From an uncultured Cyclobacteriaceae bacterium (lineage in GTDB: Bacteria; Bacteroidota; Bacteroidia; Cytophagales; Cyclobacteriaceae): a stretch of DNA of 64,000 bases. The stretch is from positions 1 to 64,000 of the forward strand of contig CALSPM010000007.1 of assembly GCA_943788235.1 (NCBI GenBank), given 5' to 3'. Shown here one piece after another: positions 1 to 8,560 of the stretch. The position numbers and the translations under genes were made by a program. Each line of letters opens with the position of its first letter. Positions within the stretch are counted from its first letter, which is position 1. A model generated the notes under the pieces. That model made no database searches and was not told where the DNA came from. It worked only from the letters and a program-made list of their open reading frames with translations.

Positions 1-158
1 TCCAATTACTGAAAATCCGGAAGGAAAAGCTAGAAGAAGAATTCAACACGTATACGGGTCGAGAAAAATGGCAAACGACCAAGAACCATTTTGGCAATGC
101 GATTGGAGAACTTAAAAAGGCAGTAGAAGCTCTTTTGAATAAAAATGAGAAAAATTAG
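1..158 (+). CDS. C-terminal fragment of an unknown protein
   Basis: An open frame runs in from the left edge (codons in phase with base 3) and stops at TAG 156-158, giving about 51 residues. They are rich in Lys and Glu (for example KLEEEF, GELKKAVEALL) and look helical. The rest of the gene lies outside the window, so I cannot name it. Its stop overlaps by four bases the stop of the convergent outer-membrane protein gene, a common compact arrangement that supports both frames being real. Confidence 0.55.
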   Translation, partial: QLLKIRKEKLEEEFNTYTGREKWQTTKNHFGNAIGELKKAVEALLNKNEKN

Positions 159-1237
159 AAGGCTTCTTTTATAGAAAAATAAAGAGCAGATTGTCCTTTA
201 TTGGTAAAGCCTAAATCAAGACGGATATTTAAGGATTGCTCCTTCAAGGCCTGAAATCGCCCACCAATGCCATAATTAATTTTTAGATGCTCCACATTGA
301 GCTCTTTAAGATGGTCAAAAACATCACCAACTCCAGCAAAAAAAACTCCCCCCAATCGCCAAAATAAATGTTGTCTTCCTTCAATTTGGCCATAAAAAGA
401 ATGTTGAGCTGTATATAAATTAGTATTATCAATACCTCGCAAATAATCTTTGCCTCCCAGTTTAGACAATTTATAAAACGGAATATTACCTTGATTAAAT
501 TGTGCTGAGAGTTGAAAGGCGAGAATACGTTGTTTACTAAAAAATGTTTGATATTGACGATAATCGAAAAAGAAATGTTGATATTGATAATCGCTCCCTA
601 TTATTGCGCCATACCATCGAGCACCTACTTGTATGAATTTCCCCTTACGGGGATAGAGGAGGTGGTCTCTATCATCAAAGGTCAATCCAATACCAGCTCC
701 TGCGGAACGTCCTCCCCTTATGCCTTGCGGGTTCTCTTGATTAAGCATTCCGTTAGGTATTAGATCTTTTAAAATACTATAATCAAAATCAAATAAGACA
801 CCTGCAAATAGGGTGGAAGTTATTCCTTTCATCACATAACCTTGGGTACTCATAAATTGACGTTTGTACAACTCCTTAATCTTGGGATTGTTTGCGTTGC
901 CTATCCTAAAAAAATAGTCAGGATAGTCAGAATACTTAATTTCGGCATTTACTCGCCCATTTTTTTGTGTAAAAAAACTACCCTCAAGTCCTAAAATCAT
1001 TTGATTATTTAAAGTGTAAGCAATTTTAGGACTGATTAAATTAGGGGTATAATTGTTAGGATTACTTTTATTTTTAACGATCATGAGTGCAAAGGCACCA
1101 AATGAAAGATTTGTTTCAGGCGTATAGGATATAGCTGGATAAATGCCTAGGTCAATATGATCTTGGAGGGAATCTATTTCCTGTCCCAGAATGAGTATTG
1201 GAAACAGCAATAAAAGCCAAATCAAGCGGAGATGCAT
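155..1237 (-). CDS. Omp85/BamA-TamA-like outer membrane beta-barrel protein
   Basis: A 360-residue protein with a signal peptide (residues 1-18, ending before Gln19). The remainder alternates polar and hydrophobic residues as in an outer-membrane barrel. The stretch around FDDRDHLLYPRKGKFIQVG matches the D-R-D..P..G pattern of the bacterial surface antigen (Omp85) barrel family, and the protein ends in Phe, the usual last residue of a BAM-recognised barrel. It is much shorter than BamA or TamA and shows no POTRA domains, so it is a barrel-only member. Role unknown; possibly lipid or protein passage at the outer membrane. A -7 element sits 45 bases upstream. Confidence 0.75.
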   Translation of the reverse strand: MHLRLIWLLLLFPILILGQEIDSLQDHIDLGIYPAISYTPETNLSFGAFALMIVKNKSNPNNYTPNLISPKIAYTLNNQMILGLEGSFFTQKNGRVNAEIKYSDYPDYFFRIGNANNPKIKELYKRQFMSTQGYVMKGITSTLFAGVLFDFDYSILKDLIPNGMLNQENPQGIRGGRSAGAGIGLTFDDRDHLLYPRKGKFIQVGARWYGAIIGSDYQYQHFFFDYRQYQTFFSKQRILAFQLSAQFNQGNIPFYKLSKLGGKDYLRGIDNTNLYTAQHSFYGQIEGRQHLFWRLGGVFFAGVGDVFDHLKELNVEHLKINYGIGGRFQALKEQSLNIRLDLGFTNKGQSALYFSIKEAF

Positions 1238-1281
1238 TATTATAAAGATAAAATTATGTTAAGGCGACTTTCTTTTAGATT

Positions 1282-1289
1282 CAAAGGTA
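1282..1289 (-). promoter_or_regulatory. Predicted -7 promoter element for the Omp85-like gene
   Basis: Read on the minus strand this is TACCTTTG, an exact match to the Bacteroidota primary sigma -7 consensus TANNTTTG. It lies about 45 bases before the start codon at 1237. No clear -33 TTG is seen at the expected spacing. Confidence 0.4.
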
Positions 1290-1334
1290 TTTATTGAAAA
1301 TAGGTTCTCTAAGATATTTTTTAGATGACCTGCT

Positions 1335-1973
1335 TCATTTTTTTATTTTAGCAGCAGGATTGCCAAAAACAGTTTCTTTTTTTGCCACATCTGCGATGAC
1401 TACAGACCCAGCACCTATCCTAGCTCCGGCACCGATGGTGATGCCGGCCACGATTACAACTCCCGCACCAATAAAAGCTTTTTTCTCAATAATCACCCCC
1501 GCATTGACGATAGATCCTGCACCTATTTGGACAAAATCGTCTATGACTACATCCTGCTCGATAATCACTCCTGAGTGGATGATACAATGTTGACCAATCA
1601 CACTTCCAGATCCAATGATGCTCCCGGCATTAATGAAATTCCCATGACCCATATCGGCTGATTTAGCCACAAGAGCATTATTGTGAATCGCATTTACAGG
1701 CATCACTTTTCTCGACTCAATAAGCATTTTAGTCAAATTAGTGCGTATTTTATAATCGTCAAATGCAATAAAAGCTTCGCATTTTTGACCAATCAACTTA
1801 GTGAATCCATGATCATCCATCAGTCCTAATACGGGTACATCATTGATGGTTTGTTCATGCGTTGATTTATCATCATCCAAAAACCCATAGACCGTTACCT
1901 CATTACTTTGAAATATTTCAAGGGCACTTTTCGCAATTCCTTTGGCGCCAAATATGATTACAGGTTTTTCCAT
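1335..1973 (-). CDS. NeuD/PglD-family sugar O-acyltransferase
   Basis: A 212-residue protein with the two-part layout of the NeuD/PglD family. It has an N-terminal Rossmann-like domain starting PVIIFGAKGIAKSALEIF (residues 4-21), then a left-handed beta-helix of hexapeptide repeats (about residues 95-205, for example IGAGVVIVAGITIGAGARIG). The C-terminus has the usual GNPA turn. Family members acetylate sugars for capsule, LPS or glycoprotein synthesis. The substrate cannot be told, because no sugar pathway genes adjoin it. It stands alone, 97 bases upstream of the barrel gene, with its own promoter element. Confidence 0.8.
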   Translation of the reverse strand: MEKPVIIFGAKGIAKSALEIFQSNEVTVYGFLDDDKSTHEQTINDVPVLGLMDDHGFTKLIGQKCEAFIAFDDYKIRTNLTKMLIESRKVMPVNAIHNNALVAKSADMGHGNFINAGSIIGSGSVIGQHCIIHSGVIIEQDVVIDDFVQIGAGSIVNAGVIIEKKAFIGAGVVIVAGITIGAGARIGAGSVVIADVAKKETVFGNPAAKIKK

Positions 1974-1993
1974 TTTTCTTAATTTATGTGCGT

Positions 1994-2001
1994 CAAAGCT
2001 A
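1994..2001 (-). promoter_or_regulatory. Predicted -7 promoter element for the acyltransferase
   Basis: The minus-strand sequence is TAGCTTTG, an exact TANNTTTG match, 20 bases before the start codon at 1973 in the 176-base gap after pyrF. This suggests the acyltransferase is transcribed apart from the xerD-pyrF run. Confidence 0.4.
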
Positions 2002-2149
2002 ATGACTACTTGACTCTAATGAAAGCGAGAAAATATTTGATGGTTATATAGGGAGAGTAAAAAAAATAAGGGGGCTTCTTTGAGATTATCTTTTGATTAT
2101 CGCAAGTGAGTGATCGATTAGGGATATTCGCTATAAAAAAAAATTAAAG

Positions 2150-2977
2150 CTACCAATTTTTATATTTCAGCATGGCTGCAGCCATTTTTTTTTGTAATTC
2201 AGCAGCAGCCAAACCCGCATGATGCGCGAAATCAACTGTACTGTCGGCATAAATAATGCTTCTGGCTGAATTGATAAGTAGGCCTCCAGAATCGTTCAAA
2301 GCATATTTGCAAACCATGTCTAAGTCACCACCCTGCGCACCCACACCTGGTATTAATAAAAAATGATCGGGGATGATCTTCCTTATGTGGGTTAAGGTAT
2401 CCACTCTGGTAGCGCCCACGACGTACATTAAGTTTTGATCAGAACCCCATTGAGAACTGATTTCTATTACTTTCTCATAAACTTTTTGTCCGCCACTGTT
2501 TTCGATCATTAATTCTTGAAAATCCAGCGCACCGATATTTGAGGTTGAAGCCAATAGGATGGCCCACTTATCCTTATGATTTAAAAAGGGAGTTATAGAA
2601 TCTTGACCCATGTAGGGAGATAAGGTAATGGCATCAAATGACATTTTTTTGAAAAAGGCCTCTGCATATTTATTAGAGGTATTGCCGATATCTCCTCTTT
2701 TGGCATCAGCAATGGTAAATACTTCTTGGGGGATATATTCTATCGTTTTTTTTAAGGCTTGCCAACCATAAATGCCCAAAGATTCATAAAATGCCACATT
2801 GGGCTTATAGGCAATCGCATAAGGGAGGGTAGCATCAATAATGGCTTTATTGAATTCAAAAATGGGGTCTTCGGTTTCTAGAAGATGTTTGGGAATTTTT
2901 TCTATATCAGGATCCAAACCGACACAAAGGAAAGATTTTTTACTTTTAATGCAGTCAAATAGTTGTCTCTTCTCCAT
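2150..2977 (-). CDS. pyrF: Orotidine 5'-phosphate decarboxylase
   Basis: A 275-residue OMP decarboxylase of the longer subfamily found in Bacteroidota and mycobacteria. It converts OMP to UMP, the last step of de novo pyrimidine synthesis. The catalytic Lys/Asp motif [10 protein letters not shown] is at residues 91-100 (Lys93, Asp96). The N-terminal FLCVGLDPD and the phosphate-binding loop [11 protein letters not shown] are present. It is the last gene of the minus-strand run, 16 bases after lolA. pyrD lies in the same run, so two pyrimidine steps appear to be co-transcribed. Confidence 0.95.
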   Translation of the reverse strand: MEKRQLFDCIKSKKSFLCVGLDPDIEKIPKHLLETEDPIFEFNKAIIDATLPYAIAYKPNVAFYESLGIYGWQALKKTIEYIPQEVFTIADAKRGDIGNTSNKYAEAFFKKMSFDAITLSPYMGQDSITPFLNHKDKWAILLASTSNIGALDFQELMIENSGGQKVYEKVIEISSQWGSDQNLMYVVGATRVDTLTHIRKIIPDHFLLIPGVGAQGGDLDMVCKYALNDSGGLLINSARSIIYADSTVDFAHHAGLAAAELQKKMAAAMLKYKNW

Positions 2978-2993
2978 AGGCTAATAGTTAAAT

Positions 2994-3626
2994 TTATCTA
3001 AAATCTATGAGCTCTACCTCAGGATATTTTGTAAGATCAAAAGTGAAAAAATCATCAGTAAGATCTGACCGATCTATGAGTTTAGTAATGGTATAATTAT
3101 ATTGATTTCCTGACTCTTCAAAAATTCTAAAACTCTTTAAGTCATATTCATTGGAAATAACCATACGGATTTTATAAAAAGCTTCTACTCCCCTTTCAAT
3201 AGGCTCTAAGTCAATTACCCAATTTCCTTGAGCATCTGGGATGTTCAATCCATATTTATATCCTTTTCGATAGAGATCCCAGATATTGGTCAAGGAGATA
3301 TCTTGTTCTTCTTTATCGTATGTACTGACGGTTACTTCCATAATTTCTTCACTGTAAGACCAAAGGTCTTGGCCATCATTGAAAATGATTTGCCCTGCAA
3401 TTTCAAGTTTATACTTAGCTCCCTTGACATAAACGGTACCTGAAATAGATTCATCGATGGTGGATACTTCATTGATGAGATTTTGCTGAAAAGTGGACAT
3501 GAAGGCTGATTTGGATTTATATTTCTTACTCATGCTTTCAAGTATTAATTCTGCCTCGGGATCAAATTGGGCAGAGCTATTGAATGTCACTACAAAAGCA
3601 ATCAATCCTAAACTTAGTTTTTTCAT
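2994..3626 (-). CDS. lolA: LolA-like outer-membrane lipoprotein carrier
   Basis: A 210-residue periplasmic protein with a signal peptide (residues 1-19). It has the LolA fold pattern: SAFMSTFQQNL near the mature N-terminus, then paired strands such as GTVYVKGAKYKLEI and IIFNDGQDLWSYSEEIMEV. LolA takes lipoproteins from the inner-membrane LolCDE complex to the outer membrane. It sits directly after ftsK (29-base gap), an order also seen in other bacteria, which supports the call. Bacteroidota LolA proteins diverge from the E. coli form, so the family is firmer than the exact partner. Confidence 0.85.
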   Translation of the reverse strand: MKKLSLGLIAFVVTFNSSAQFDPEAELILESMSKKYKSKSAFMSTFQQNLINEVSTIDESISGTVYVKGAKYKLEIAGQIIFNDGQDLWSYSEEIMEVTVSTYDKEEQDISLTNIWDLYRKGYKYGLNIPDAQGNWVIDLEPIERGVEAFYKIRMVISNEYDLKSFRIFEESGNQYNYTITKLIDRSDLTDDFFTFDLTKYPEVELIDFR

Positions 3627-3655
3627 ATTATCAGTACTTAGTCTTGCTAATAAAT

Positions 3656-6151
3656 TTATTCCTTATTTAACTCAGTTAATTTTTGTTCTAAACTATATTC
3701 ATCGCTGATCAATACTTCTCGTGCTTTGCTTCCTTCAAAAGGCCCCACAATTCCAGCGGCTTCCAATTGATCAATGATGCGACCCGCTCGGTTGTATCCT
3801 AACTTCATTTTTCTTTGGATTAGAGAGGTACTTCCTTGCTGATGTGACACAATAAGTCTTGCGGCATCATCAAACATGGCATCTTTATCTGAAAGATCAA
3901 TAGTGCCACTGGAGCTGTTTTCTTCTCCTAGATATTCAGGGAGCATATAAGCTGAGCTATATCCCTGTTGCTCACCTATAAAATCACATATATTTTCTAC
4001 TTCAGGCGTATCTAGGAAGGCACATTGTAAACGAATCATGTCGGATCCCAAAGAGAGTAGCATATCACCCATACCGACAAGTTGTTCTGCACCACCTGTA
4101 TCTAATATGGTCCTGGAATCAATTTTTGAAGTTACCCTGAATGAAAGTCTTGCGGGAAAATTAGCTTTAATAATTCCAGTAATCACGTTTACAGAGGGTC
4201 TTTGAGTGGCCACAATAAGGTGAATACCAATGGCTCTGGCCAACTGAGCCAGTCTGGCGATCGGCATTTCTACTTCTTTTCCTGCGGTCATCATAAGGTC
4301 TGCAAGCTCATCGATGACCAAAACGATGTAGGGCAAATATTTATGTCCTTTTTTTGGATTGAGTCGTCGATTAATAAACTTTTTATTATATTCCTTAAGA
4401 TTTCGGCAACCGGCATCTTTAAGTAAATCATATCGAGCGTCCATTTCGATACATAAAGAATTGAGGGTATTGACTACCTTCGTTGTATCAGTAATAATGG
4501 CTTCATCCGTTTCTGGTAATTTTGCTAAAAAATGTTTTTCAATTTTATTGAATAAGGTCAATTCTACTTTTTTAGGATCCACCAAGACAAACTTCAGTTG
4601 AGAAGGATGCTTTTTGTAAATGAGCGAGGCCAATATGATATTTAATCCCACTGATTTTCCTTGCCCTGTTGCACCAGCCATAAGTAAGTGGGGCATTTTG
4701 GATAGATCGGTAACAAAGACTTCATTTGAGATGGTTTTACCCAATACAATGGGTAATTCATAATCAGACTTCAAGAATTTTTCTGTAGTAATAACCGATT
4801 TGGCACTGACCATTTCGCGATTTTTATTGGGCACTTCAATACCAATGGTTCCTTTTCCCGGGATCGGTGCGATAATGCGTATGCCTAAAGCGGAAAGACT
4901 GAGCGCAATATCGTCTTCGAGATTTTTTATTTTAGAGATTTTGACGCCTGCCTCTGGAACAATTTCATAGAGGGTTACGGTAGGACCTATGGTCGCTTTA
5001 ATACTTGAAATGGCTATTTTAAAATTGATGAGTGTGCTGAGGATATTGTCTTTATTAGACTCTAATTCTTCTTTGCTAACCTTTACGTCTTTTACTGGAT
5101 ATTCTGTCAATAAATCAACCGTAGGATATTGATATCTTGGTAAATCTAAGGTAGGATCATAGTTTTCAGATTGATCAGCTACTTTCTCTTCTATCTGTGT
5201 TGCGTTCACCTCTAGTGCTAAGGACTCTGATTTGACTGCTTCAATTTCAGTTTTTTCTGGTTCAACGATAAGATCAAGAGCCGTCGCATTCAAGGATTCT
5301 TTTTTAGGTTGATCGTCAACGCTTAATTCTATTTCATTGGCTCCATTAGAAATTATTTTTTCAATTACTTCTACTTCCCTTTCAGAGCCATTTTCGGCTT
5401 CTATTTCGTCTTCGAGTGCTACTTCTTCTTTCACTTTAGCAATGACAGATTTCATATCCTCATCGGTTTTCACCTCCGTATTTTCTTGATTTTTCAAAGT
5501 ATTTGTAAACGAAAGCCAAAACGGTTGTAAGCCACCATTCCAACTTGATAACTTATGAAGATGGGTAATATTGAAGAAATAGACATTAAAAATTACTAAT
5601 AACAATAAAATCAGGAATCCAGAGCCCCAACCAAGCAGACTGTTCATGAGCCAAGCCAATTCATAGCCAATCCCACCGCAAAGGAAGCCGAATACTCCAG
5701 GATCGCTGAGATTCAAAACGATGTAACCGGACAGAAGGGTCAGCCAGATTAAATAGAAGACCGTAAAAATGAAAGATTTTTGAATTTTGAATATTTCATG
5801 ATACCCCAAAACAGTTATGCTTAAATTGAGGAGAAAAAAGGGAACAAGAAATGCCCCTAGGCCAAACCAGTTGAAAATAAAATAATGGGCTGCCAGTGCC
5901 CCCATTATTCCAAATAAATTGGCTACGTCTTCTCCCGAGTCTTTTAGTTTGGTGTCTAAAAAAGCGGATACTACACTTTGATCAGCGGGTCCATGGCTGA
6001 GATATGACAAGAAGGCCAACAACAAAAACATCCCAGTAAACAAGAGGGTAATGCCCAAAATAATTTTAATCTTCTTATCTGAAAAAAATGAAATTTTCAG
6101 TTTGAAGGATTTCTTCTCTCTGGGTTTAGACTTAAAGCTATTACTACGCAT
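3656..6151 (-). CDS. ftsK: DNA translocase FtsK
   Basis: An 831-residue FtsK/SpoIIIE ATPase that pumps chromosomal DNA through the closing septum and activates XerCD at dif. The N-terminus (residues 28-190) carries several membrane segments. A Glu-rich linker follows (about 220-340). The motor domain has Walker A GATGQGKS (493-500) and Walker B LVIDELAD (611-618). The last 65 residues form the gamma winged-helix domain (IQRKMKLGYNRAGRIIDQLE) that reads polar DNA motifs. The linker is short compared with E. coli FtsK, as is normal in this phylum. It lies in one run with xerD, its recombination partner. Confidence 0.96.
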   Translation of the reverse strand: MRSNSFKSKPREKKSFKLKISFFSDKKIKIILGITLLFTGMFLLLAFLSYLSHGPADQSVVSAFLDTKLKDSGEDVANLFGIMGALAAHYFIFNWFGLGAFLVPFFLLNLSITVLGYHEIFKIQKSFIFTVFYLIWLTLLSGYIVLNLSDPGVFGFLCGGIGYELAWLMNSLLGWGSGFLILLLLVIFNVYFFNITHLHKLSSWNGGLQPFWLSFTNTLKNQENTEVKTDEDMKSVIAKVKEEVALEDEIEAENGSEREVEVIEKIISNGANEIELSVDDQPKKESLNATALDLIVEPEKTEIEAVKSESLALEVNATQIEEKVADQSENYDPTLDLPRYQYPTVDLLTEYPVKDVKVSKEELESNKDNILSTLINFKIAISSIKATIGPTVTLYEIVPEAGVKISKIKNLEDDIALSLSALGIRIIAPIPGKGTIGIEVPNKNREMVSAKSVITTEKFLKSDYELPIVLGKTISNEVFVTDLSKMPHLLMAGATGQGKSVGLNIILASLIYKKHPSQLKFVLVDPKKVELTLFNKIEKHFLAKLPETDEAIITDTTKVVNTLNSLCIEMDARYDLLKDAGCRNLKEYNKKFINRRLNPKKGHKYLPYIVLVIDELADLMMTAGKEVEMPIARLAQLARAIGIHLIVATQRPSVNVITGIIKANFPARLSFRVTSKIDSRTILDTGGAEQLVGMGDMLLSLGSDMIRLQCAFLDTPEVENICDFIGEQQGYSSAYMLPEYLGEENSSSGTIDLSDKDAMFDDAARLIVSHQQGSTSLIQRKMKLGYNRAGRIIDQLEAAGIVGPFEGSKAREVLISDEYSLEQKLTELNKE

Positions 6152-6180
6152 AGATCAATTTAGAAACAAAAATAAGGCAT

Positions 6181-7218
6181 TTAGCTGTTATGCCCTATCG
6201 TGGTCAGTGCTTCATTTATTTTTTTAATCAAGGTGGGACCTTTAAATATAAATCCAGAATAAATCTGAATCAGATTTGCTCCGGCATCTATCTTTTCTAA
6301 TGCTTTGCTCATATTGCCTACACCCCCAACTCCGATGATAGGTATTTTTTTATTTTTTGATCGTAGGAATTTAATTACTTCAGTGGATCGATCAGCTAAG
6401 GGTAAGCCACTTAATCCACCAGCGCCCATGTTTTTGATCACTTCTGGGTTTTCCTTCAAAGGTTCTCTTGAAAGGGTGGTATTGGTCGCAATAAGACCAT
6501 CCAATTGGGTTTCATCACAAATGGTTAAAATGTCTATGAGCTGATCATGACTTAAATCTGGTGCTATTTTAAGGAGTAGTGGTTTAGGTATTTTTTTTAT
6601 TTTGTTTCTCTCTTGTACAGATTTTATAAGCGCAGTTAATGGTTTTTTATCTTGTAATTCACGCAAATTAGGTGTGTTGGGTGAACTTACGTTGATGACA
6701 AAATAGTCAACATGGTCAAATAAGGCATCAAAGCAGGCGATGTAATCTGCGGAGGCTTTCTCGTTGGGCGTATTTTTGTTCTTCCCAATATTACCTCCTA
6801 CGATCAAATTTTTTGGCCGATTTTTTAATTGTTCAACCACGGACTTTACGCCTTTATTATTAAAACCCATTCGATTGATGATGGCCTGATCCGCAATGAG
6901 TCTAAATAATCTTGGCTTTGGATTCCCTGCTTGGGGTAGAGGCGTTACGGTTCCAATTTCGATGAAGCCAAATCCAAAACAAGATAATTCATGTAAATAA
7001 TCGGCATTTTTATCAAATCCAGCAGCCAAACCCACAGGATTTGGGAATGTAATTCCCCATAATGTTTGCTCGATTTTTTTTGAGCTTATTGTGAAGAGAT
7101 TTCTCATAATATTTTTGACTCCTGGAATTTTGACGCCTATTTGAAGCAAGTACATTGTTAATGAATGTGCTTTTTCAGCAGATAGAAGGAATAAGGCTTT
7201 TTTGAGGAGTGCGTACAT
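6181..7218 (-). CDS. pyrD: Dihydroorotate dehydrogenase (quinone), class 2
   Basis: A 345-residue membrane-associated flavoenzyme that oxidises dihydroorotate to orotate and passes electrons to (mena)quinone. Class 2 is shown by the N-terminal extension of about 50 residues before the barrel, FMN-site motifs FPNPVGLAAGFDKNA (58-72) and GGNIGKNKNTP, and the catalytic serine in NVSSPNTPNLREL (about residue 179), where class 1 enzymes have Cys. The start ATG shares a base with the xerD stop (TAATG), suggesting translational coupling. ftsK follows after 29 bases. Confidence 0.95.
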   Translation of the reverse strand: MYALLKKALFLLSAEKAHSLTMYLLQIGVKIPGVKNIMRNLFTISSKKIEQTLWGITFPNPVGLAAGFDKNADYLHELSCFGFGFIEIGTVTPLPQAGNPKPRLFRLIADQAIINRMGFNNKGVKSVVEQLKNRPKNLIVGGNIGKNKNTPNEKASADYIACFDALFDHVDYFVINVSSPNTPNLRELQDKKPLTALIKSVQERNKIKKIPKPLLLKIAPDLSHDQLIDILTICDETQLDGLIATNTTLSREPLKENPEVIKNMGAGGLSGLPLADRSTEVIKFLRSKNKKIPIIGVGGVGNMSKALEKIDAGANLIQIYSGFIFKGPTLIKKINEALTTIGHNS

Positions 7219-8117
7219 TAACTTCTGGGATGAAATTCTTTTATCATTTGTTTTAAATAATCACGATCCAAATGTGTGTAAATTTCGGTAGTCGTAATAG
7301 ATTCATGTCCTAACATTTCTTGAACCGCTCTTAGGTCGGCACCGCCCTCTATGAGATGTGTAGCAAAGGAATGGCGAAAGGTATGCGGACTGATGTTTTT
7401 GCGAATCCCAGCGCGCAGGGCTAAATTTTTAATAAGGGTAAAAATACTCACTCTTGATATTCTACTACCCCACTTATTTAAAAACAAGTAGTCCTCATGG
7501 CCAGGTTTTATTTGCATATGATTACGAACCTCATACTGATAGGATTTGATAAATTTCAAGGCACTTTTTCCTATGGGAGTTAAACGCTCTTTGTTTCCCT
7601 TCCCCAAAATACGAAGAAACCCAACGTCATCATAAATATTACTAATTTTTAAGTTGACTAATTCGGAAACTCGTAATCCAGCACTGTAAAGAGTTTCAGC
7701 CATGGCACGGTCTCGGGGTCCGCTGGCTTTACTCATATCAATGGCCTCAAATAATTGATCAATCTCATGAATACTTAAGGTGTCTGGAAGTTTTCTGCCT
7801 AATCTTGGAAGTTCGAGTAGTTCTGAAGGATCGGTCGATATAAAGTTTTCATAAGAAAGGTATTTGTAAAATCCTTTGATGCCTGAAACTATTCTTGCTT
7901 GTGAGTAGGGAGAAAGACCTAATTCATGGATAAATTTAATGAAATCTAATAAATCAATGGGCTTGACTTGCAATGGATCATGAATTTTTTTACTCATATC
8001 CAAAAACTCCATTAATTTTGTAACGTCTCTCGTGTAGGCATCAATAGAATTTGTTGCTAAAGCTCTTTCTAGCTTTAGGTAATTCTTGAACTGTGTGATA
8101 TGGAGATTCCAACTCAT
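7218..8117 (-). CDS. xerD: Site-specific tyrosine recombinase XerD
   Basis: A 299-residue tyrosine recombinase with an N-terminal SAM-like core-binding domain (1-100) and a C-terminal catalytic domain. The full catalytic set is visible: Arg149 (SAGLRVSEL), Lys173 (GKGNKERLTP), His245 and Arg248 (HTFRHSFATHL), His271 (LGHESITTTEIY) and Tyr280. With XerC it resolves chromosome dimers at dif under FtsK control. The length and lack of extra domains fit the housekeeping XerD rather than a phage integrase. It is the first gene of the minus-strand run that includes ftsK. Only 23 bases separate its start from divergent aroQ. Confidence 0.93.
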   Translation of the reverse strand: MSWNLHITQFKNYLKLERALATNSIDAYTRDVTKLMEFLDMSKKIHDPLQVKPIDLLDFIKFIHELGLSPYSQARIVSGIKGFYKYLSYENFISTDPSELLELPRLGRKLPDTLSIHEIDQLFEAIDMSKASGPRDRAMAETLYSAGLRVSELVNLKISNIYDDVGFLRILGKGNKERLTPIGKSALKFIKSYQYEVRNHMQIKPGHEDYLFLNKWGSRISRVSIFTLIKNLALRAGIRKNISPHTFRHSFATHLIEGGADLRAVQEMLGHESITTTEIYTHLDRDYLKQMIKEFHPRS

Positions 8118-8140
8118 TAGAAGGCAAAAGTAATCAGGAC

Positions 8141-8560
8141 ATGCAAATAGCTATCATTAACGGACCAAATTTAAATTTACTAGGCAAAAGAGAAACAGAC
8201 ATTTATGGCCATGAAGATTTTGATACTTTCTTTGCCCAACTCAAATCCAAATATGATCAGGTAGATTTGAGCTACTATCAGTCAAATGCGGAGGGTGAAA
8301 TTGTTTCTAAAATTCAAGAATTAGGATTTGAGGTAGATGGAATCATAATTAATCCTGCGGCCTATTCTCATACCTCTATTGCCATAAGAGATGCGATATC
8401 CTCTATCAAAGCACCTGTAATGGAAGTACACATATCTAATGTTTACGCCCGTGAAGCTTTCAGAAATCACAGTCATGTCAGTGCCGTCGCGGTTGGAGTC
8501 ATTAGCGGTTTGGGACTCAAAGGCTATACATTGGCACTGGACTATTTCTGCCATCAATGA
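8141..8560 (+). CDS. aroQ: 3-dehydroquinate dehydratase, type II
   Basis: A 139-residue type II dehydroquinase, which removes water from 3-dehydroquinate in the shikimate pathway. Type II motifs are complete: NGPNLNLLGKRETDIYG (residues 7-23, catalytic Tyr22), the INPAAYSHTSIAIRDAI region with its active-site His, and VHISNVYAREAFRNHS. Length is typical for the dodecameric family. The stop overlaps by four bases (ATGA) the start of the next gene, an aminotransferase, so they are probably translated together. Confidence 0.95.
   Translation: MQIAIINGPNLNLLGKRETDIYGHEDFDTFFAQLKSKYDQVDLSYYQSNAEGEIVSKIQELGFEVDGIIINPAAYSHTSIAIRDAISSIKAPVMEVHISNVYAREAFRNHSHVSAVAVGVISGLGLKGYTLALDYFCHQ

Noticed and set aside
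512-763. 83-residue plus-strand frame inside the Omp85-like gene
   Set aside because: It lies antisense to a well-supported barrel gene and shows no family match; a shadow frame.
4202-4601. Two plus-strand frames of 74 and 80 residues inside ftsK
   Set aside because: They sit antisense to the conserved FtsK motor domain and are shadows of it.
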